64,000 bases of DNA. It comes from Thaumasiovibrio sp043421945. GTDB lineage: Bacteria; Pseudomonadota; Gammaproteobacteria; Enterobacterales; Vibrionaceae. Made by a program: the position numbers and the translations under genes. The stretch covers positions 124,001 through 188,000 of the forward strand of contig JBHOGO010000002.1 in the NCBI GenBank assembly GCA_043421945.1, written 5' to 3'. Under the pieces are notes generated by a model. It was not told where the DNA came from. It did not search any database and saw only the letters and a list, made by a program, of their open reading frames with translations. This document shows, piece by piece, positions 26,537 to 36,012 of this stretch. Every line of letters starts with the position of its first letter. The stretch's first letter is position 1.

Positions 26537-27451
26537 ATGACCATCGCAAGTGATAAATTAGAGAAACTGAGAAGCGCTGATTCGCTACAATCAAATGACT
26601 CAATTGATTGGCGTGAACTGTTTTTCAAGTACCTCTTTATGTCGAGTGCCGCCCTAGGCATCATTTCACTCATTCTTATTGGCTACTTTATTTTCCGTGA
26701 AGGTTTTGAAGCCTTTGCAGTAGCTGGCGTTTCTAACATCGTATTGGGGCAGAACTGGCTACCTTCAGCGTTATTTGGTATTGCACCAATGATCGTTGCG
26801 TCACTTGTTTCTACTGCCGGTGCGGTTATTTTAGGTGTTCCAGTCGGTATCCTTACTGCCATCTTTATTGCAGAAGTGGCACCGAAACGCTTAGCAAACA
26901 TTATTCGCCCAGCAGTAGAGCTATTAGCGGGTATTCCATCAGTTGTTTATGGCTTTTTTGGCCTAGTAATCATCGTTCCACTCATTCAACAGGTATTTAA
27001 TCTTCCTTCTGGTAACACCATTCTTGCCGGTATGATTGTACTTGGTGTGATGATTCTACCAACGGTTATTACCGTTTCTGAGACCTCTATCCGTGCTGTT
27101 CCTCCTACTTATAAAGAAGGTTCGTTAGCATTAGGGGCATCTCATATGTTCACCATCTTCAAGTTGCTATTACCCGCAGCTCGCTCAGGCATTATGACCG
27201 GTGTTATTCTCGGTATTGCTCGTGCTTTAGGTGAAACTATGGCAATCATCATGGTGATGGGTAACTCGCCAGCCATGCCTGAAGGCATACTAGATTCGGC
27301 ACGTACACTAACTGCAAATATCGCGATTGAGATGTCATATGCAACCGGCCTCCACGCTAGCGCACTGTACGCCACTGGTATTGTTCTTCTTGTGTTTATC
27401 ATGACACTGAACGGCGCACTTCTTTACTTGAACCGCGAACGAGCGAAGTAA
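26537..27451 (+). CDS. pstC: PstC, phosphate ABC transporter permease
   Basis: A 304-residue inner-membrane permease with about six hydrophobic segments after a polar N-terminus. The first helix is about residues 32-55. The EAA-type loop ALGASHMFTIFKLLLPAARSGI near 200 contacts PstB. GIARALGETMAIIMVMGN is typical of PstC. It forms the phosphate channel with PstA. GGAG lies seven bases before ATG 26537. Six bases separate it from pstA. Confidence 0.93.
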   Translation: MTIASDKLEKLRSADSLQSNDSIDWRELFFKYLFMSSAALGIISLILIGYFIFREGFEAFAVAGVSNIVLGQNWLPSALFGIAPMIVASLVSTAGAVILGVPVGILTAIFIAEVAPKRLANIIRPAVELLAGIPSVVYGFFGLVIIVPLIQQVFNLPSGNTILAGMIVLGVMILPTVITVSETSIRAVPPTYKEGSLALGASHMFTIFKLLLPAARSGIMTGVILGIARALGETMAIIMVMGNSPAMPEGILDSARTLTANIAIEMSYATGLHASALYATGIVLLVFIMTLNGALLYLNRERAK

Positions 27452-27456
27452 TTATC

Positions 27457-28302
27457 ATGTTATCTAATTCTATAAAAGACAAAATTGCGCTAAGCGTTAT
27501 ATGGGGTTCGGCAATGATTACCGTCGGCTTCCTATTTTGGGTTGTTTGGTACATCCTATCAAACGGCTTAGCTTACGTAGACTGGACATTTATCAGCTCG
27601 AATTACACCACTATTGGTGAAGAATCTGGTATCTGGCCAATGATCGTTGCCACTATTTACATGGTTCTTGCCTCTATTGGTGTTGCTGCACCAATTGGCA
27701 TCATGACGGCAATCTACCTGACTGAATATGCTGCTGTTGGCAGTAAAATGGTTAAAGTTATCCGTTTCTGTACCGAATCGTTGGCTGGTATTCCTTCGAT
27801 TATCTACGGTCTCTTCGGTATGACCTTCTTCGTTGTTGTAATGGGCTTTGGTTATTCGATTCTCTCAGGTGCATTAACACTGAGTATCCTTATTCTGCCT
27901 GTTATTATTCGTACTACAGAAGAAGCACTGATGGCGGTACCTCAAACCTACCGTGAAGGCTCTTATGCCCTAGGCGCTTCTAAAATTTACACCATCTGGA
28001 AAGTTATCCTACCAAGTGCGATGCCTGGTATTGTAACCTCCGTTATCCTTAGTATTGGTCGTGTCATTGGTGAATCTGCACCGGTATTTATGACCGCTGG
28101 TATGGTTGCCCGTATTCCTGGAAGTCTTCTAGATTCTGGTCGTACGCTAACCGTTCACCTTTATAAGCTAACAACAGAGCTCTACACCATTCATGAATGG
28201 CACCAAGCTTATGCAACAGCCACTGTGCTGATTGTTGTTGTCCTAGTAATTAACCTAATCACCAAAATTATTGCTAACCGCTTCAATACCGCGACTTACT
28301 AA
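27457..28302 (+). CDS. pstA: PstA, phosphate ABC transporter permease
   Basis: A 281-residue inner-membrane permease with six hydrophobic segments. The family pattern ALGASKIYTIWKVILPSAMPGIVTSVILSIGRVIGESAPV is visible around 180-215. The long insert typical of some PstA proteins is absent. It pairs with PstC, and pstB begins 14 bases after its stop. Confidence 0.93.
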   Translation: MLSNSIKDKIALSVIWGSAMITVGFLFWVVWYILSNGLAYVDWTFISSNYTTIGEESGIWPMIVATIYMVLASIGVAAPIGIMTAIYLTEYAAVGSKMVKVIRFCTESLAGIPSIIYGLFGMTFFVVVMGFGYSILSGALTLSILILPVIIRTTEEALMAVPQTYREGSYALGASKIYTIWKVILPSAMPGIVTSVILSIGRVIGESAPVFMTAGMVARIPGSLLDSGRTLTVHLYKLTTELYTIHEWHQAYATATVLIVVVLVINLITKIIANRFNTATY

Positions 28303-28315
28303 GAGATTTTTGACC

Positions 28316-29065
28316 ATGAATAAATTTGATATTGAAAACCTAGACCTTTTCTACGGTGAGAACCAAGCGCTTAAGCAAATCACACTACCGATTCCTGCTA
28401 AACAAGTAACTGCATTAATTGGGCCATCTGGTTGTGGTAAGTCGACCCTATTACGCTGTCTAAACCGTATGAACGACCTTATCGAAGGCGTAACGATTAA
28501 AGGTAAATTGCACATGGATGACGAAGATATCTATGGCAACATCGATGTATCTCGTCTACGTATCAAAGTGGGTATGGTATTCCAAAAGCCAAACCCATTC
28601 CCAATGAGTATCTACGATAACGTTGCTTATGGTTTACGTGCACAAGGTATCAAAGACAAGAAAGAGCTAGACGAAGTTGTTGAACGATCGCTTCGCGGTG
28701 CTGCAATTTGGGATGAAGTGAAGGACCGACTTAAGTCGCACGCATTTGGCCTATCTGGTGGTCAGCAACAGCGTCTATGTATTGCACGTACAATTGCAAT
28801 GCAACCTGACGTTATCCTAATGGATGAGCCAACGTCAGCACTTGACCCTATTGCAACGAAGAAGATTGAAGATTTGATGGAGTCACTAAAGAAAGATTTC
28901 ACTATCGTTATCGTTACTCACTCAATGGCTCAAGCGCGTCGTATTTCAGACCGCACTGCTTTCTTCCTAATGGGTGAGCTTGTTGAACATGATGATACTC
29001 AAAACATCTTCAGCAGCCCTCAAGATGATCGTACTCGTGGCTACGTAAATGGTGACTTCGGTTAA
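28316..29065 (+). CDS. pstB: PstB, phosphate ABC transporter ATPase
   Basis: A 249-residue ABC ATPase that powers PstCA. The start at 28316 is chosen because it begins the conserved MNKFDIENLDLFYG and follows AAGAG; an upstream in-frame ATG (28271) lies inside pstA. Walker A is GPSGCGKS near residue 38, the signature is LSGGQQQR near 145, and Walker B is VILMDEPTSALDP. The operon ends here with a clear terminator, and no phoU follows in the window. Confidence 0.95.
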   Translation: MNKFDIENLDLFYGENQALKQITLPIPAKQVTALIGPSGCGKSTLLRCLNRMNDLIEGVTIKGKLHMDDEDIYGNIDVSRLRIKVGMVFQKPNPFPMSIYDNVAYGLRAQGIKDKKELDEVVERSLRGAAIWDEVKDRLKSHAFGLSGGQQQRLCIARTIAMQPDVILMDEPTSALDPIATKKIEDLMESLKKDFTIVIVTHSMAQARRISDRTAFFLMGELVEHDDTQNIFSSPQDDRTRGYVNGDFG

Positions 29066-29567
29066 TAAAACAACCATATTTAGCTGTGCTTTCACATAGT
29101 TAAACTTCAATTTAAAAAATTGAGCCTCATCGCTCTAAGCAGATTATTCCAATAAAGATAAGCGATGGTAAATTTTGCCCCCTAATTGCAATATGGGGGC
29201 TTTTTTTATTCTATCTATTCCAATCCTTAACGGCGACAACAGTCTAACGCTTCCTGACGGTGCCCTTCACCTATTTCCTCGAATCATGCTAATGAACGTA
29301 GTGAGTTTACTTAGTCACTTTGTTTTCCCTATCATTAGGAAAACAAGAGCCATTCGTACCACCTTGCTATCCATTAGTGATCAATAAGAGTGATTCCTTT
29401 GTTGGAAACACATCAAAATTCACATGCTCTTGATACCTATTGCCACTTTCGCAAGTTATGATAAACCTCGGTCATTTGTGTTTTCATACTAACGGGATGG
29501 TGACGGCCGACAATTACCTAACACTACAAATATTGCTAATTACAACAAAACAAAGGTAAACACAACC
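29066..29567. other. Intergenic region between pstB and the META lipoprotein gene
   Basis: A 502-base gap. It holds the pst terminator (29177-29207) and a perfect 9-bp inverted repeat TTGTTTTCC/GGAAAACAA (29320-29346). The open frame at 29175-29387 starts inside the terminator and looks like chance. The promoter for the lipoprotein should lie near the right end. Confidence 0.5.
29177..29207 (+). terminator. Terminator of the pst operon
   Basis: Stem GCCCCC (29177-29182) / GGGGGC (29195-29200) with a 12-base loop, followed by seven T (29201-29207). It lies about 110 bases after pstB. Confidence 0.85.
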
Positions 29568-30023
29568 ATGAAAATGAATATATATCTATGCGGGTTCATC
29601 GCGCTAGGGCTTACAGCATGTTCTTCAACACCAACAGAGTTGGCTCAGCATGAGCCTGTTAAGACGATAGTAACAGCCCAAGATCTGCTCCATCACAACT
29701 GGAATCTAATTAGTATTGATGGTGTTAGTGTTGAACCTAAAGACAAATTAAGCATTCCACGCTTAGAGGTTGGAGAGGCGCTAAATAGCAACGGTTATGC
29801 CGGTTGTAATACTTTTATGGGTAAAGCAGAGCTACAAAATGGTCGCTTCCGTATAGAACAATTGATTAGCACAATGATGGCCTGCGATGACAGCGAAATG
29901 GCGACAGAGAATGCTTTCATCACGACACTATCTGATTGGGGGGAGATGACTCTCAATGAAGACAGCATGATCATTCAAGGTCTGCACACTCTTGAATTTG
30001 AACTCAATGACTGGAAATACTAA
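29568..30023 (+). CDS. META-domain lipoprotein (HslJ-like)
   Basis: A 151-residue lipoprotein. The signal MKMNIYLCGFIALGLTAC has lipobox LTAC (Cys18). The remainder matches the META domain: HNWNLISIDG near residue 45, NGYAGCNTFMGKAEL near 85, and a later STMMACDD that supplies a second Cys. META-domain proteins such as HslJ are linked to heat shock and novobiocin resistance in E. coli, but the molecular role is unclear. AAAGG lies about ten bases before the ATG. Its stop overlaps the stop of the convergent cyclase gene (CTAA). Confidence 0.85.
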   Translation: MKMNIYLCGFIALGLTACSSTPTELAQHEPVKTIVTAQDLLHHNWNLISIDGVSVEPKDKLSIPRLEVGEALNSNGYAGCNTFMGKAELQNGRFRIEQLISTMMACDDSEMATENAFITTLSDWGEMTLNEDSMIIQGLHTLEFELNDWKY

Positions 30024-31636
30024 ATTTGTTGGTAGCGATGCGTATCGCTACCAATCTTTGTCACTTCGACCCGATGTCGCCCATTACTTTTTGCCCGAAA
30101 AACCGCTTGATCAGCCAGCTGTATCAATTCATCTTTCTGCATATCTTTGATTTGGTAGGCGACAACAGAACCAATGCTAACAGAGATGTAACCTCCAGAC
30201 TCGATACTATCATTTGCCATTTTATCTTTTTCAAAGTTATCAAGTATACGCTGGGCTACAGGTAAAGCATCATTAGTGTTAGGTAGAATAATTCCAAACT
30301 CATCGCCACCTATGCGAGCCAAAAGGTCACTGGCTCGATTCAAACTACGATAAATACGATCAACAACACCTTTAAGGCAGTCATCCCCCATCAAGTGCCC
30401 ATACTGATCGTTATAAGCTTTGAATTGATCGATATCTATAATCATGATCACTAGCGGGGTCTTTTCTCTGCGCGAACGATAAAACTCTTGATCCAAATAA
30501 CGATCAAATAAACGACGATTAGCAATACCCGTCAATGGATCAGTATTCGATAGCATCTCAAGCTTTTGATTTACTGCTCGCAGTTTACTTGTCTTGTCTT
30601 CAACCGCGATTTCAATCTCTGTTGTACGGCGTAACTGGCTTCTCCATAACTGTGCCGAGGTGATCAAGAAGCATCCTCCTAAAGTAAGGACGAGTACCGT
30701 TAATTTATTTTGCTTTTCATGAATATAGCTGTTGGTTGGCGTAGCCTCTAGTGTCCATACCCGACTCCCAAGTTGCAATACCGTTGTCTGCGAATAAAAT
30801 GAGTCATCACTCAGCGATTTAACTTCGTGTGCCTTTGGGTATTGAAATAGAATTTGGCTATCATTAGCAATACCAGTCTCTGGAGTGGTATCTTTCAGCG
30901 TCATGAAGAGCGCTTTTTCAGCCGTTTTATCAAGTGCTGTATGCACTATCTGCTCAAGATTAATCGCTCCAACGAGTAGCCCTTTGAAACGCTGCTCACG
31001 CTCAACGGGAGGTACCATTTCTCGATCATAGACCGGCAAAACCAATAGCGCAGCCTCTATCTCCTCCGCCCCCAAAGACAATGAAATCGGTCGCGATATT
31101 TGAAGTACGCCGCTTGTTCTAGCTCGATTCAAAACATCAAGGTGTATATCTTCGGACCCGAAATCAAACCCATGAGTCCGCTGGTTATTGGAATAGGGCT
31201 CGATATAATGGATAGGGTAATAGCTTGGTCGTTCCTCGGCCTCGACCAACAAGCCTTGAGGAGATAGCTCAACAAAATGGTAATGGGGAAAAGTGCCTCG
31301 AAGGCTCTCTTCGTAACGTTGCCTCTCAGAGTGTTCGACTTTGGGTACCCATTCGAGAGCAATGAGACTTCGCTGCCGCTCAAAAAAACCACGAGAAAAC
31401 GACTGAAACTCCTGATGACTGACGTCATCATTGAGTAGATAAAATTGATTTAGTGCATAGAGCGGCTCTGAGTTACGGTGTAACTCATCATAGATAGACA
31501 TTGCTTTCTCTTCTACGACAGATTGAAAGTCAGTGGCAATCCGATAATGTTCGAGTCTATCAAGGTAAGAGTAAAGGCCATATAGAAGAATCCCACCACA
31601 AACGAGATAACTGAGTAACATATTCTGACTTTTCAC
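30020..31636 (-). CDS. CHASE-domain diguanylate cyclase
   Basis: A 538-residue inner-membrane diguanylate cyclase. TM1 is about residues 7-22, a periplasmic CHASE-type sensor runs to about 245 (including LIALEWVPKVEHSER and the tail after it), TM2 is about 312-328, then a short linker and the GGDEF domain. GGDEF is at 443-447, preceded by an intact inhibitory RASD site (434-437), so product feedback is expected. The catalytic metal region IDIDQFKAYND looks normal. The start is GTG 31636 with weak upstream signals; ATG 31621 is an alternative. The ligand is unknown. Confidence 0.88.
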   Translation of the reverse strand: MKSQNMLLSYLVCGGILLYGLYSYLDRLEHYRIATDFQSVVEEKAMSIYDELHRNSEPLYALNQFYLLNDDVSHQEFQSFSRGFFERQRSLIALEWVPKVEHSERQRYEESLRGTFPHYHFVELSPQGLLVEAEERPSYYPIHYIEPYSNNQRTHGFDFGSEDIHLDVLNRARTSGVLQISRPISLSLGAEEIEAALLVLPVYDREMVPPVEREQRFKGLLVGAINLEQIVHTALDKTAEKALFMTLKDTTPETGIANDSQILFQYPKAHEVKSLSDDSFYSQTTVLQLGSRVWTLEATPTNSYIHEKQNKLTVLVLTLGGCFLITSAQLWRSQLRRTTEIEIAVEDKTSKLRAVNQKLEMLSNTDPLTGIANRRLFDRYLDQEFYRSRREKTPLVIMIIDIDQFKAYNDQYGHLMGDDCLKGVVDRIYRSLNRASDLLARIGGDEFGIILPNTNDALPVAQRILDNFEKDKMANDSIESGGYISVSIGSVVAYQIKDMQKDELIQLADQAVFRAKSNGRHRVEVTKIGSDTHRYQQI

Positions 31637-31899
31637 ACCCTGCCACTCAAAGAACCAAACACCTAATCAGTAAAGACTAGATCGCGCGGGCTTTCCAATT
31701 AGACAGCCAAATGAACAATCCACATATTTTCACGATTCAACTCATTTCCGTCAGCATTTCACATCAATTTGTACCGCTTTCATAACTGACATCAGCTAAC
31801 TATTGAAATTAGTCGCAAAAGTATCAATTAGTTAAGCTATTTACCAATCAATCATTTATGCTAGAAAAATCGTGAAAGCAATTCGGAAGCTTTAGAAAG

Positions 31900-32238
31900 A
31901 TGAGAATGGTGTCCCCTTTACCAGGTCAACAAGACAGGTTGTTTTGTGATAATTTTAGGAAGTGGCCAAGACTCTTTCACTTTGTCGTCTTAGTTGCTGT
32001 CTCAATCAATATCAGTGCTTTCATACTTACCTCTCCGTTTAGCCTCCCCCCTGCAACGCTTCATGACATTCTTACCCTTTGGGGACTAGGGAACCTACTG
32101 CTGCTATTATGGGGGCTGTTACTAAAACTGAAAGCCAAATCAATCTGGTATCGTAACTACCACATTGGAAAAAGCTTACTTTTACTTATTTTCCTTCTCA
32201 TTGTCGATTTTCTTGCTTTAACGACCCTTCCTCAGTGA
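31900..32238 (+). CDS. Small multi-helix membrane protein, unknown function
   Basis: A 112-residue protein that I do not recognise, with three hydrophobic segments at about residues 27-45, 55-76 and 90-108. The loop between the last two helices is basic (KLKAKSIWYRNYHIGK), consistent with an inner-membrane protein. The ribosome binding region is weak (AGAAAG); ATG at 31900 or 31906. It stands alone between a divergent cyclase gene and a 360-base gap. It may be a real small gene, but support is limited to the hydropathy and length. Confidence 0.45.
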   Translation: MRMVSPLPGQQDRLFCDNFRKWPRLFHFVVLVAVSINISAFILTSPFSLPPATLHDILTLWGLGNLLLLLWGLLLKLKAKSIWYRNYHIGKSLLLLIFLLIVDFLALTTLPQ

Positions 32239-32598
32239 AATTTTTTTCCTCCTAATAGGTCTCTTGTTTATAGCATCTAGTGATAAAAACAATAATTATG
32301 TCCAATTTTTATCACTAATGGCTCAAAACGAGCAATATTGTGGCTATGCACGGGTTTTAAAGCGCATTAAACATGCTGTCATTTAGATAGTAATCAAGAG
32401 TCATTTATACCCTGCGTAACCTTCTTTACCGAAAAAAGATGCGTATAACATTTGCGCACTAAATAGTATCGCTGTGTGACATTGTTTAAGCAACACTCGT
32501 ACCTCAGGGTATATAATGGTTAATAAATCATTAAAATAGCGTTACTTTTTTCACCGTAATAGAAAGTAGCAACCGCTTTCTAACGAGGAATACATAGA
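32239..32598. other. Intergenic region with a long inverted repeat
   Basis: A 360-base gap before the VTT/oxidoreductase gene. Its main feature is a perfect 12-bp inverted repeat TAGTGATAAAAA (32278-32289) and TTTTTATCACTA (32306-32317) with a 16-base spacer. It could be an operator or a terminator. No supported gene lies here. Confidence 0.5.
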
Positions 32599-34734
32599 AT
32601 GAGTATCAAAAAAATATCATTGTTCATCGCCTTAATCATCTTGATTGCAGCATGGTTTCTGTTTGACCTAGGTTCATTACTAACGTTAGAAAACGCAAAA
32701 CTACAGCAACAACAGCTCGGAGACGCTATAAGTGACAATCCACTCTATAGCAGTGTGCTCTTCTTTATGCTGTATGTCGCCGTTACAGCACTTTCATTGC
32801 CAGGCGCAGCAATCATGACTCTACTTGGTGGTGCATTGTTTGGTTTCACATGGGGGCTAGTTTTGGTCTCTTTCGCCAGCTCTGTTGGAGCGACGCTTGC
32901 ATTTCTGTTTAGCCGCTATTTATTACGAGATTGGGTACAAAACAAGTTTGGCGATCGCCTAGCCACAATGAATGAAGGCATTGAAAAAGAAGGTAATTTC
33001 TACTTATTTACGTTACGCCTTATTCCTGTATTCCCGTTTTTTATGGTTAACTTGTTACTGGGGCTTACCTCTTTTAAAGCAAGAAACTTCTATTGGGTTA
33101 GCCAACTCGGTATGCTCGCAGGCACAGCGGTCTATGTAAATGCAGGTACACAACTTGCTGAGCTAGAGAGCTTAACCGGGATTATCTCCGCACCTATCTT
33201 ATTCTCATTTGTCTTACTAGGTACATTTCCATTTTTTGCAAAAGCGATTTTAGGTCGAATACAAGCTCAAAAAGTCTACCGCGAATGGACAAAACCAGCA
33301 GCCTTTGACACCAATATGGTCGTTATTGGCGCAGGTTCTGGCGGTTTAGTATCCGCTTATATTGCCGCAGCAGTAAAAGCAAAAGTGACACTGATTGAAA
33401 GGCACAAAATGGGTGGCGACTGTTTAAATACAGGATGTGTGCCCTCAAAAGCGATTATCCGTGCTGCACACACGATGAAGGAAATTAGCCGTGCTCACGA
33501 GTTTGGTATTCAAAGTGAAGCACCTAGTGTTGATTTCCAAGCAGTGATGAAACGGATACACAGCGTCATTGACCACATCGAACCGCACGACTCTATCGAA
33601 CGTTACACCTCACTCGGTGTCGACTGTGTAACAGGAGAGGCAACGATACATTCTCCGTGGGAAGTAGAAGTGAACGGTGAGATGATTCGCACTGAAAATA
33701 TCGTCATTGCAACTGGCGCAAGACCACTCGTGCCTAATATCCCAGGACTTGATGATGTTGAGTATTTAACGTCAGACACCATTTGGTCATTAACGGAACA
33801 ACCTAAGAGATTACTCGTACTTGGAGGTGGACCAATTGGGTGTGAACTTGCACAAAGCTTCAGCTTACTGGGCAGTGATGTCACGCTCGTTGAAATGGCC
33901 GATCAAGTTTTGATTAGAGAAGACAGTGAAGCCTCCTCTTTAGTGGCAAGTCACCTTCAACAGGATGGTGTATCGCTACTCACAAAACACAAAGCGTTAC
34001 GTTTTGGTCGAGACGATCAAGGACAGTTTGCTGAACTTGAGCACGGCGGTGAGACGACGCTTATTTACTTCGACAAAGTAATGCTTGCCTTAGGCCGTGT
34101 TGCTAACGTGAAAGGATTTGGTCTTGAAGCATTAGGCATTGAAGTTAACGGTCGAGGCACCGTTGATGTGAATGACTACTTACAAACTAAATACCCGAAT
34201 ATCTTCGCGGTGGGTGATGTTGCAGGACCATTCCAACTGACTCACGCTGCCGCACACCAAGCATGGTATGCAGCGGTAAATGGTCTATTTGGTACATTTA
34301 AGAAATTCAAAGCTGACTATCGCGTGATCCCTGCGGTAACGTATACCACACCTGAAGTCGCAAAAGTTGGTATCAACGAAAGAGAAGCTCTCGAGCAAGG
34401 CATTGATTTTGAAGTCACCCGCTATGATATCGATGACCTCGACAGGGCTATCACTGACGGTGATGACATCGGCTTCATCAAAGTAATCACACCGAAAGGT
34501 AAAGATACTATCTTAGGCGTCACTATCGTAGGAAATAAAGCTGGTGACCTCTTAGCTGAATTCACCCTCGCAATGAAGCATGGATTAGGGCTTAATAAAA
34601 TTTTAGGGACGACCCACCCTTACCCAACAATGAGTGAAGCGGTTAAATATACTGCAGGAGTATGGAAAAAAGCGAACGCTCCCGAAAAGCTGCTCACTTG
34701 GGTAGAAAAATACCACCAATGGCGCAGAAAATGA
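32599..34734 (+). CDS. VTT membrane domain fused to FAD disulfide oxidoreductase
   Basis: A 711-residue fusion. The N-terminal half (to about residue 225) has a membrane helix at 5-22 and a TVP38/TMEM64 VTT domain with LSLPGAAIMTLLGGALFGF and LRLIPVFPFFMVNLLLG. The C-terminal half is a class I pyridine nucleotide-disulfide oxidoreductase: FAD motif GAGSGG (244-249), redox-active GGDCLNTGC (Cys275/Cys280), NAD motif GGGPIGCE, and FAVGDV. The C-terminal base region reads THPYPTMSEA, not the AHPTLSE of dihydrolipoamide dehydrogenase. There is no N-terminal HMA domain and no C-terminal Cys pair, so it is not a mercuric reductase. The substrate is unknown. GAGGA precedes the ATG. Confidence 0.88.
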   Translation: MSIKKISLFIALIILIAAWFLFDLGSLLTLENAKLQQQQLGDAISDNPLYSSVLFFMLYVAVTALSLPGAAIMTLLGGALFGFTWGLVLVSFASSVGATLAFLFSRYLLRDWVQNKFGDRLATMNEGIEKEGNFYLFTLRLIPVFPFFMVNLLLGLTSFKARNFYWVSQLGMLAGTAVYVNAGTQLAELESLTGIISAPILFSFVLLGTFPFFAKAILGRIQAQKVYREWTKPAAFDTNMVVIGAGSGGLVSAYIAAAVKAKVTLIERHKMGGDCLNTGCVPSKAIIRAAHTMKEISRAHEFGIQSEAPSVDFQAVMKRIHSVIDHIEPHDSIERYTSLGVDCVTGEATIHSPWEVEVNGEMIRTENIVIATGARPLVPNIPGLDDVEYLTSDTIWSLTEQPKRLLVLGGGPIGCELAQSFSLLGSDVTLVEMADQVLIREDSEASSLVASHLQQDGVSLLTKHKALRFGRDDQGQFAELEHGGETTLIYFDKVMLALGRVANVKGFGLEALGIEVNGRGTVDVNDYLQTKYPNIFAVGDVAGPFQLTHAAAHQAWYAAVNGLFGTFKKFKADYRVIPAVTYTTPEVAKVGINEREALEQGIDFEVTRYDIDDLDRAITDGDDIGFIKVITPKGKDTILGVTIVGNKAGDLLAEFTLAMKHGLGLNKILGTTHPYPTMSEAVKYTAGVWKKANAPEKLLTWVEKYHQWRRK

Positions 34735-34863
34735 GGAAATGAGATAGCTCGGAGCATTAAAAAGACACTGTGAATGCAGATCGTTACATGAGGTCTGCTC
34801 ATCATATACTTACACGCTGTAAGACCACGAAATACGGATAATTCGAGACACGGAGAGAAGTCC

Positions 34864-36012
34864 ATGATTAAGCCTTTTGCACTTGCGCTAGCCGTCAGCT
34901 TTTCAGCAAATGCTATTACCCCTGAATCCAGTTGGGACGCTGTCCTTCAAGAAGCTGAAGGGCAAACCGTCTACTTCAATGCTTGGGGTGGAAGCCCTCA
35001 GATCAACCAGTATCTTCGATGGGCAGACCAAACACTACAACGTGATTACAAAGTATCCTTAAAGCATGTCAAAGTCAGTGATATTGCCGAAACGGTGAAT
35101 CGCCTTCTTGCAGAAAAAACCGCGGGTAAACACAGTGGTGGTAGTGTCGACATGGTTTGGATCAACGGTGAGAATTTTAAATCTCTAAAACAAAACAACC
35201 TGCTTTGGGGGCCTTTCACCACCATGCTCCCAAACTGGTCATACATTGACACCTCTCTTCCTATTGACGTTGATTTCACTGAGCCCACACTGGGTTTAGA
35301 AGCCCCTTGGGGAGTTGGACAACTCGTCTTTATCTATGACACAGAGCAGATGACATCCCCTCCGACATCATTTCATTCACTTCTTGAGTACGCTAAAAAT
35401 CATCCAGGAAGAATTGCTTACCCTCAACCGCCAGAGTTTCACGGTAGTTCATTCTTAAAGGCAGCATTAATTGAGCTTTCGAACAACAATCCGAAACTTT
35501 ACAATCCTGTTGATCATGACGAATTTGAAGTGATTTCAGCGCCACTGTGGCAATACTTGGATGAATTGCACCAAGTGGCATGGCAGCGAGGTGAACGTTT
35601 TCCTGCCAGTAGTGCTGAAACAAAGCAGCTTCTTGATGATGGTCAGATCGACCTTGCCGTCACTTTTAATCCAAATGATGCCAATGCGTCTATTGCAGAT
35701 GGCTCCCTAACACCTTCTGCGCAGACGTATGCCTTTGACGCTGGTGCACTGTCAAATATTCACTTCATAGGAATTCCATGGAACGCAGAGCATAGTGCAG
35801 GTGCACTGGTCGCAATTAACTTTCTACTCAGCCCTGAAGCGCAAATTAGAAAATCAGATAGCGAAATTTGGGGAGACCCTGCGGTTATTGATAGCAGCAA
35901 ACTAAGTGGTGAAACGCAAGGTTTTAGCCTCTACCCCTCATTAAAAGAGCCCCATCCCAGCTGGCAGGTTGCTTTAGAGCATAGCTGGCAGTTGCGGTAT
36001 GGCGTTCAATAG
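34864..36012 (+). CDS. ynjB: YnjB-like ABC transporter binding protein
   Basis: A 382-residue periplasmic solute-binding protein. The signal peptide MIKPFALALAVSFSANA is short, with cleavage likely after ANA. VYFNAWGGSPQINQYLRW near residue 36 and the MVWINGENFKSL segment are typical of YnjB and related family 1 binding proteins. The transported compound of YnjBCD is unknown. GGAG precedes the ATG. It is first of a three-gene operon (ynjB, ynjC, ynjD), with genes overlapping slightly. A CTTACA/TGTAAG palindrome lies in the upstream gap at 34809-34823. Confidence 0.9.
   Translation: MIKPFALALAVSFSANAITPESSWDAVLQEAEGQTVYFNAWGGSPQINQYLRWADQTLQRDYKVSLKHVKVSDIAETVNRLLAEKTAGKHSGGSVDMVWINGENFKSLKQNNLLWGPFTTMLPNWSYIDTSLPIDVDFTEPTLGLEAPWGVGQLVFIYDTEQMTSPPTSFHSLLEYAKNHPGRIAYPQPPEFHGSSFLKAALIELSNNNPKLYNPVDHDEFEVISAPLWQYLDELHQVAWQRGERFPASSAETKQLLDDGQIDLAVTFNPNDANASIADGSLTPSAQTYAFDAGALSNIHFIGIPWNAEHSAGALVAINFLLSPEAQIRKSDSEIWGDPAVIDSSKLSGETQGFSLYPSLKEPHPSWQVALEHSWQLRYGVQ

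Noticed and set aside
29175..29387. A 70-codon open frame after pstB
   Set aside because: It begins inside the pst terminator stem and has no family resemblance or good start signal.
30020..30023. Four-base overlap of convergent stops (CTAA)
   Set aside because: Convergent stops sharing CTAA are common and need no special explanation.
32599..34734. Mercuric reductase
   Set aside because: It lacks an HMA domain and the C-terminal Cys pair required by MerA; only the redox CxxxxC and FAD fold are shared.
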